From the NCBI RefSeq assembly GCF_964656455.1, contig NC_135715.1, positions 38,698,603-38,762,602 of the forward strand: a stretch of DNA of 64,000 nt, written 5' to 3'. The DNA comes from Halichoerus grypus. Its lineage: Eukaryota > Chordata > Mammalia > Carnivora > Phocidae. The translations under genes were made by a program, and so were the position numbers. Below the pieces are notes generated by a model. It did not search any database. It was not told where the DNA came from and saw only the letters and a list, made by a program, of their open reading frames with translations. Positions 58,621 to 64,000 of the stretch are shown here, piece after piece; the first letter of the stretch is position 1; every line of letters starts with the position of its first letter.

Positions 58621-58817
58621 CAGTGGTCCTCAAAATATAGTTCCAGGACCAGCAGCATCAGCCTCATATAGGAACTTGTTAGAAAAAAAAAAAAAAAAAA
58701 AAAGAAAGACATATTCTAGGGCCTAATGCCAAACCTGATCCAGAAATTTTGAGGCCAACAGACCATGTTTTAACAAGCCCTCCTGGTACGATGCACACTC
58801 AAGTCTGAGAATCACTG
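58621..58817 (+). mobile_element. MER5A-like hAT-Charlie element with internal poly-A
   Basis: Starts CAGTGGTCCTCAAAATATAG and ends 'gagaatcactg', matching the MER5A inverted ends (CAGTGGTTCTCAAA ... GAGAACCACTG). Internal blocks 'gaccagcagcatcagcctcat', 'ggaacttgttagaa' and 'ttttaacaagccctcctgg' agree. An A run of about 22 followed by GAAAG has expanded at 58,682-58,707, where the consensus has only a short AAAT. Confidence 0.85.
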
Positions 58818-59724
58818 CATTGGATGATGGGCTCTGGGCTCCCTATAATGAAGATGGGTTAGGGAATAGCATGCTCTGAATGAGAGGGGTTTAGGCACGT
58901 TCTTAGTACTCAGCATTGGCTAGATTAGAGGCAGACAGGCAAATAATAGTGCTGTTGGGCTGGTAGGTATATAATGCATATAAGAATGTATTTAAAGAAG
59001 AGGGGAATTGACTAGATTTGATTGCAGCCTGAGAAGTATGAAGGAGGTTTAATTCAGGTTGAGTCCAGGTGTCCAGGTTGCTTTGGACACCAACAGTGAA
59101 AAGTAAGGTCTTAGAGGTGGTTTGCTGGAAAGAGAAGATGGGATTCATGGATGATGGAAAGGATAGAAAATTCTGTTTTAAATGTAGTTAGAGACCCAGA
59201 CTAAGACATGTTCAGTGCACATTGTAAATTCATTTCTGTCCTGGAGGTGTCCCTTGAAGTCTCAAGTTGATAACAGGATTCATTCAGGGCTGACATCCTC
59301 CCAAATTGGTGTGCCAGGCTAGGGGAGTGGGGAGGCCTTCAAGGCTTCAAGGCTGCAGCAGGTGATGTGAAGATGTGAGACTTTATGGATGGATGGGCTT
59401 AGTTTCTTCAGATTCTTAGCATCATCACCTCAAACTGGAGATGAATTTATACCAGAATTGGCTATTTGAATAAACTGGGGAGAGAGAGGCAAATCTGAAC
59501 ATGAGTAAACCATAGAACCACTCAGAGACATCAGAAAATGAAATTTGAGATTCTACAACAGCAACAGCACAGATTAATTTTTTCTTGTTTACTTTCACGA
59601 TTTAGAAGTAACACCTAGAATACAAGAAGAGGAATAACAGTTACACTACCTAGAGTTGTTTAGCATCTTCTATTTTCCCCCAACTTTTATTTTATTTAAT
59701 AAAAAATATATATATTTTTTATTT

Positions 59725-59822
59725 CATCACTCCTGTAATATAAATAGGGCCAGCACTATTATCCTTATTTTGAAATGAGTGTAGGGAGGCCCAGAAAGTG
59801 GAATTGACTTCCATTAGGTTAA
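59725..59822 (-). mobile_element. MIR fragment
   Basis: 'agggccagcactattatccttattttgaaatgagtgtagggaggcccagaaagtgg' resembles the reversed MIR centre (tactattattatccccattttacagatgaggaaactgaggcccagagag). Confidence 0.5.
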
Positions 59823-61980
59823 AAAAAAAAAAACAAAACAAAAAAGGTCTGTTTTGAACATGGTGACCCAGGAATATCAGTGACATATTGAACTAAAAAG
59901 TATCTAGTACGCAATGGGGTGAAAGGAACTGGAGTTAGTTGCAAGGACTGGAAGTATAGAGTTAGCATATTTCCTGGATAGCAACATGATGCAAAACAAT
60001 ATATAATAACATACCCCCCTCCCTAACAAAAAAATAAACTAACAATTTTATAGATTGTGCACTAACTGATTTCTCCTTGCTTGAATTATTTACATAGAAA
60101 AGAAATGTGATACAGTTCTTTTCCCAGTGGGTAGCTGTATCTAAAAAAATTCCACTGTTGGTTTTAGTGCTTTTTACTTTCCAGTAACTTTGAATAGGCT
60201 CTAGCAATTTTAACTGCTAGGAAGACTGTAAACAGAACCAAAGGATTTGTTGACAGCTTTTCATTATTCTGTTCCATATTATTATGGTTTTGTTTCATTC
60301 TTTTATTCCAAAATGTACATATTATATCCAATGCTGATTGGGAATTATCCTAACTTTAATAAAATCTGTCTGTTTTCTTTGTACTTTTGCACTGTGTACA
60401 TAATAAATGTATTTGCGTTTCATGATGTATGCTAATGTGAATGGTGAAGTAAGCTCTGATTAGAAGCCTTCTTTTTGTGTACAATCACACAAGACCAGGA
60501 GCATTTTCCACATACCAGTTATTTTCAAAGCAGTGATAGAACTGCATTCTACATCTTTAATTGTGTAAAATTGTTATACTCGTGACCGTCCCCACCACTC
60601 TCAAATCAGCTGTTGTACATGTTAGGAAAGATACCTGAAGGAAAATATTAGTGGCAGTCACCAGGACTCAAAGGTTTATAGGTCCTGAGGTTTGGTCACA
60701 AAAATTGCTAATCAGCACTAGCCAAAATGAGGAATATGGAAACAAAAGTGGACATCACCTATATACACACATGAGGATTCTTATTTAAATTCCACTGCAT
60801 GGCCTGAACATACTATAGGGTTAGTAACTTCTTGTTGAGTGAGTGAATGAAAGTTATGTATTCCCCCTTCTGTTTATCCCATGCTCCAACAGCTCAAAAA
60901 AGGAGAGAATAGTGCTTTCAATTATGCCACAAATGGTAACATACTGAAAAGATTTCTAAGCCAAATTAATGTAGTGTTTCTCTCTATACAGAAAATTTTA
61001 ATTTAGAAAATTATTTTATTAACACATTTTCTAAGTTGATAAATTAAATATAAGTAATATTTTAAAATTCAAATATTTCTGAATCCCTCATAATCCCACT
61101 ATTTTATCATGATTAATGTTTTAGCTCTTTCTTTTCCTTTTGTTCTTTGTGCTCTGATACAAATATATCTATAGATTTATTATCTTAATGTATATAAACT
61201 ATTTTTTACTCAAAATTATATCTTAGATCTTTTTAAACATTTTCACTATTTACTATATTAGCAGCAATATATGGCAGCACAATATTCAATGTAATAATAT
61301 TGGATTGATATTCTAAAATATATTTAGCCATTTCAACTCTTGTCATAGATATTGCTGCTATAAAATGTTTTGGAGAATAGTTCTTTCTACTTTTATAAAC
61401 GTGGGAAGATTTTCCAGAAAAAAAAATTTCAGAATACATTTTCATACTCTTTGGGATATTTCATTGTAATGAAATACAATCGAAATGAAATACAATACAT
61501 TGTCATGAAATACAAATACATTGGCAGTATTATTGAAGCTTAAATATGTATTATAATTATAAATAATATGTAATTATAAATAATATATATTCAAGCTTCA
61601 GTACTGCGTGTATATGTATATAAAACTTGGGTCTTGACATTGGAGGCCAAATTAGGCTTAGATGTGTTACTTCCTTTAAAAAGTATTTCTCCCTAGGAAA
61701 TTTTATCATTTCCATTTGAAATTGAATTATATTTAAAAATTTGAAATATGTATGAAATTATTTCTCTTTAAAGTTATAAATATGATTATTTATACCTTAT
61801 TAAAATACATAATGCCTAGTTATTATATTTTATAATCAAATATAATATTATATGTAGTAATATATACCACATAATAGGAGCTAAATAAATGAAAATTATG
61901 TTCAAATTAATGGTCCCAAAGAGATGCTTTTAGAGTAAATGACCTTAATGAAACTTATAAAGCTAAAGAAATCTGTTTTT
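59823..61980. other. AT-rich, no recognised gene; one inverted repeat
   Basis: About 2.2 kb. A hairpin-forming AT-rich patch lies at 61,530-61,606: TATTGAAGCTTAAATAT on the left and ATATTCAAGCTTCAGTA on the right, with TATAATTATAAATAAT repeats between. No exon signals were found. Confidence 0.45.
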
Positions 61981-61995
61981 AAATATTTCCCTTCA

Positions 61996-62214
61996 GGGGC
62001 GCCTGGGTGGCTCAGTCGTTAAGCGTCTGCCTTTGGCTCAGGTCATGATCCCAGGGTCCTGGGATCGAGCCCCACGTCTGGCTCCCTGCTCTGCGGGAAG
62101 CCTGCTTCTCCCTCTCCCACTCCCCCTGCTTGTGTTCCCTCTCTCGCTGTGTCTCTCTGTCAAATAAATAAATAAAATCTTTAAAAAAAAAAATAATAAA
62201 ATAAATAAATAAAT
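61996..62214 (+). mobile_element. CanSINE with perfect 15-bp target duplication
   Basis: Sense young-subfamily copy (GGGGCGCCTGGGTGGCTCAG, CTCCCACTCCCCCTGCTTGTG, CTCGCTGTGTCTCTC) with a long (AAAT)n tail. Identical flanks AAATATTTCCCTTCA at 61981-61995 and 62215-62229. Confidence 0.97.
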
Positions 62215-62261
62215 AAATATTTCCCTTCACTGATCTTCCCTCTTCTAGGTTATTGAGTTCT

Positions 62262-62442
62262 AAATGATGGTCCAAGGACCAGTGTTGAAGGGACTGTATA
62301 AAATCACCAGGGATATGGCTAAAAATACTTGTTTCCAGATCTCATCAACCAAATCTTTAGGGGTTGAGTCTTGGGAATCAATATTTTTAATAAGTTCCCT
62401 AGGTAGTTCCGATAATTTCAGCTAGGATTCAGAACCAATGAC
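62262..62442 (+). mobile_element. MER5-like hAT-Charlie fragment
   Basis: 'atgatggtccaaggaccagtg', 'atcaccagggatatggctaaaaatacttg', 'gggaatcaatatttttaataagttccctagg' and 'ttcagaaccaatga' follow the MER5A/MER5B order but are quite diverged. Confidence 0.6.
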
Positions 62443-62642
62443 CTAGATTACCAGAGATGCCCACTCCATTTCTATTCCTGTTTTATATTTCTACAAGTCC
62501 ATTCTTCACGTTTTAAATAGACCCCATTCTCTAAGAGCTTGGGTTTAGGTGTTATATTTATCCTGTAAGATCCAATTTTAATGCCATTATTTAATGATGC
62601 CTGCTACTTCTTTTTTAGATTTATCATCTATCCTTATCTAGA

Positions 62643-62850
62643 ATTTTTTTTTTCTTAAGATTTATTTATTTATTTATTTATTTGAGAGAGAGAGAGAATG
62701 AGAGAGAACACATGAGAGGGGGTAGGGTCAGAGGGCAAAGCAGACTCCCTGCCGAGCAGGGAGCCCGACGCGGGACCCGATCCGGGGACTCCAGGATCAT
62801 GACCTGAGCCGAAGGCAGTCACCCAACCAACTGAGCCACCCAGGCGCCCC
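62643..62850 (-). mobile_element. CanSINE with target duplication
   Basis: Antisense copy of the GGACCCGATCCGGGGACTCC / 'gaaggcagtcacccaacc' subfamily. Flanks CATCTATCCTTATCTA (62625-62640) and CATCTAATCCTTATCTA (62850-62866) differ by one base insertion. Confidence 0.96.
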
Positions 62851-62866
62851 ATCTAATCCTTATCTA

Positions 62867-63372
62867 AAGCCATTTTGGATATAGGGCAGGACAAAATACC
62901 TGTGAAATAAGTAGAAATGTATTATTTAAAGGACATTGAAATACCTTATTCATTCTTCACTTTAACTGACAAGATGCAATCATCACTTACTACCTAGCTA
63001 AATTCATTCCTAGTGTTTGAAAATTAGAATGTGTATATTATCTCTGGAAGACATTTTTAAAATGTGCATATTGACATTATCATGGAATCAACAGGATTGC
63101 CACTATAGGAAGCACAAAGCCCTCTTTGGTGGCAAGGAAACTGAATGACCCACTGGATATAGGGTGCCACCCACAGGGAGCACACATGGAATGTTTGAGG
63201 AAAATGGAAGGCGCCCTTAAAGTTTTAAAGTGGGATTTTGGAGGAGGGTGCAGAGAAGGAGTTCTGAAGACAAAGTGATTAATAGTACAGACATAGCTGC
63301 ACAGAAAAGCCCATCTAGCTCTGTTTTTGCCTAGGTTTACTGGTAGCCAAGCACACTTACCCAAACCCTGAA
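62867..63372. other. No recognised feature
   Basis: Unique-looking sequence leading to the microsatellite. The 133-codon minus-strand frame (63080-63481) depends on the AAAAC repeat (it reads FVLFCFVLFC repeats) and is not a gene. Confidence 0.4.
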
Positions 63373-63455
63373 TAAAACAAAACAAAACAAAACAAAACAA
63401 AACAAAACAAAACAAAACAAAACACCCACCCCCACACACACACACACACAAAACC
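63373..63455 (+). repeat. (AAAAC)n then (CA)n compound microsatellite
   Basis: About ten AAAAC units (63,373-63,424), an ACCCACCCC bridge and then about ten CA units (63,431-63,450). Probably length-polymorphic. Confidence 0.95.
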
Positions 63456-64000
63456 CCACAATGATTTAAAGTGAACGGCAATAATAAAAGTCCCCTTACT
63501 TCACCAAATCAAATTCCAGCCCTCCCACCCCAACTCCTCTTGCTACCGTGTTTTTCATAAAAATCTAGCTGAGAGGTCTGTGATTCTGCTTGCCTTAGTT
63601 TTTCAAATTCCCTCCATCTCCTGTGTGACATTTTTAAACAGGAAACACTTGCTGCACCATCTCTTCCTCCTGTGTCCACCTCTTTCCAAAGGGAACCTTG
63701 TTTAATATCTGCTAAAGTACAGAGAGGAGAAAAAAGATGCCACAAATAATTTGGGAAAAGATATTTGTTGTGTGGATCACTTCAAAGTACACCTTTTATT
63801 TTTTTCTGGATGTTGACCTTCACAGATAGAGATAACTCCCTTGAAGATTGGTTGGACAACTCTAATACTAATAATCACTGTCATCATCATCAACAACAAA
63901 CAACAGCAACAATAACAACAGCTAAAGCATTTAATTATCTGCTATTATTTGTCAGGAATAACAAGAGCCTTAAATAAAATAGCTTATTTACTCATTCCCC
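63456..64000. other. No recognised gene; short (CAA/CAT)n patch
   Basis: A CATCATCATCAACAACAAAC-type patch at 63,882-63,922 is a minor simple repeat. The remainder is unique-looking. Confidence 0.45.

Noticed and set aside
280..62850. tRNA-like heads with A and B box motifs as tRNA genes
   Set aside because: They are all followed by SINE bodies and tails, carry changes that prevent a cloverleaf with a clean acceptor stem, and many are flanked by target duplications.
63373..63424. Evenly spaced (AAAAC)n as a CRISPR-like array
   Set aside because: Units are 5 bp with no spacers, and the window is mammalian; it is a microsatellite.
63080..63481. 133-codon minus-strand frame
   Set aside because: Its length comes from translating (GTTTT)n into repeating FVLFC; simple-repeat artefact.

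Overview
This window is nuclear DNA of a carnivoran mammal, most likely a caniform of the bear/seal/mustelid side. The evidence is 26 copies of the tRNA-derived CanSINE (SINEC). They share the head GGGGCGCCTGGGTGGCTCAG, the middle CCCAGGGTCCTGGGATCGAG, a CT-rich region and an (AAATAA)n/AAAATCTTTAAA tail. Carnivoran-type L1 3' ends accompany them. The caniform placement is inference from SINE subfamily flavour, not a database match.

I can support no protein-coding host gene, tRNA, rRNA or CpG-island promoter. The open frames are short, many begin at non-ATG codons, and the longest lie in SINE, L1 or L2 sequence. The window therefore reads as intergenic DNA or the inside of a very large intron.

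Layout. 0-10 kb: old L1 remnant with SINEs, a Tigger-type DNA transposon with both terminal inverted repeats (3.06-3.5 kb), a MaLR LTR (7.6-7.95 kb), and an L2 split by two SINEs that hit the same target (8.2-9.0 kb). 10-32 kb: mostly old sequence, with MIR and two long L2 copies (16.4-17.2 and 25.8-26.75 kb), a few SINEs, and a quiet repeat-poor stretch (28.2-32.5 kb) that may hold conserved non-coding DNA. 32.5-40 kb: a busy retroposition zone with a tail-only insertion, a 107-bp L1 and a 1.2-kb L1 palindrome inside an older SINE. 40-51 kb: quiet sequence, a near-perfect RFX X-box (42.27 kb), a run of minus-strand SINEs, and L2-derived DNA. 51.7-52.7 kb: a fairly young minus-strand L1 with an open ORF2 C-terminus and an unexplained chimeric 5' junction. 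55-64 kb: an L1 with a nested SINE, a long purine tract, two MER5A-like hAT elements, MIRs, three more SINEs and an (AAAAC)n/(CA)n compound microsatellite.

No set of genes works together here. The biology on view is LINE-driven retroposition. Many insertions keep readable target-site duplications, so their order can be reconstructed. Repeat family names come from recognising consensus landmarks by eye and should be confirmed with RepeatMasker. I found no convincing new biological system; the most unusual objects are the L1 palindrome, the tail-only insertion and the L1 chimeric junction.
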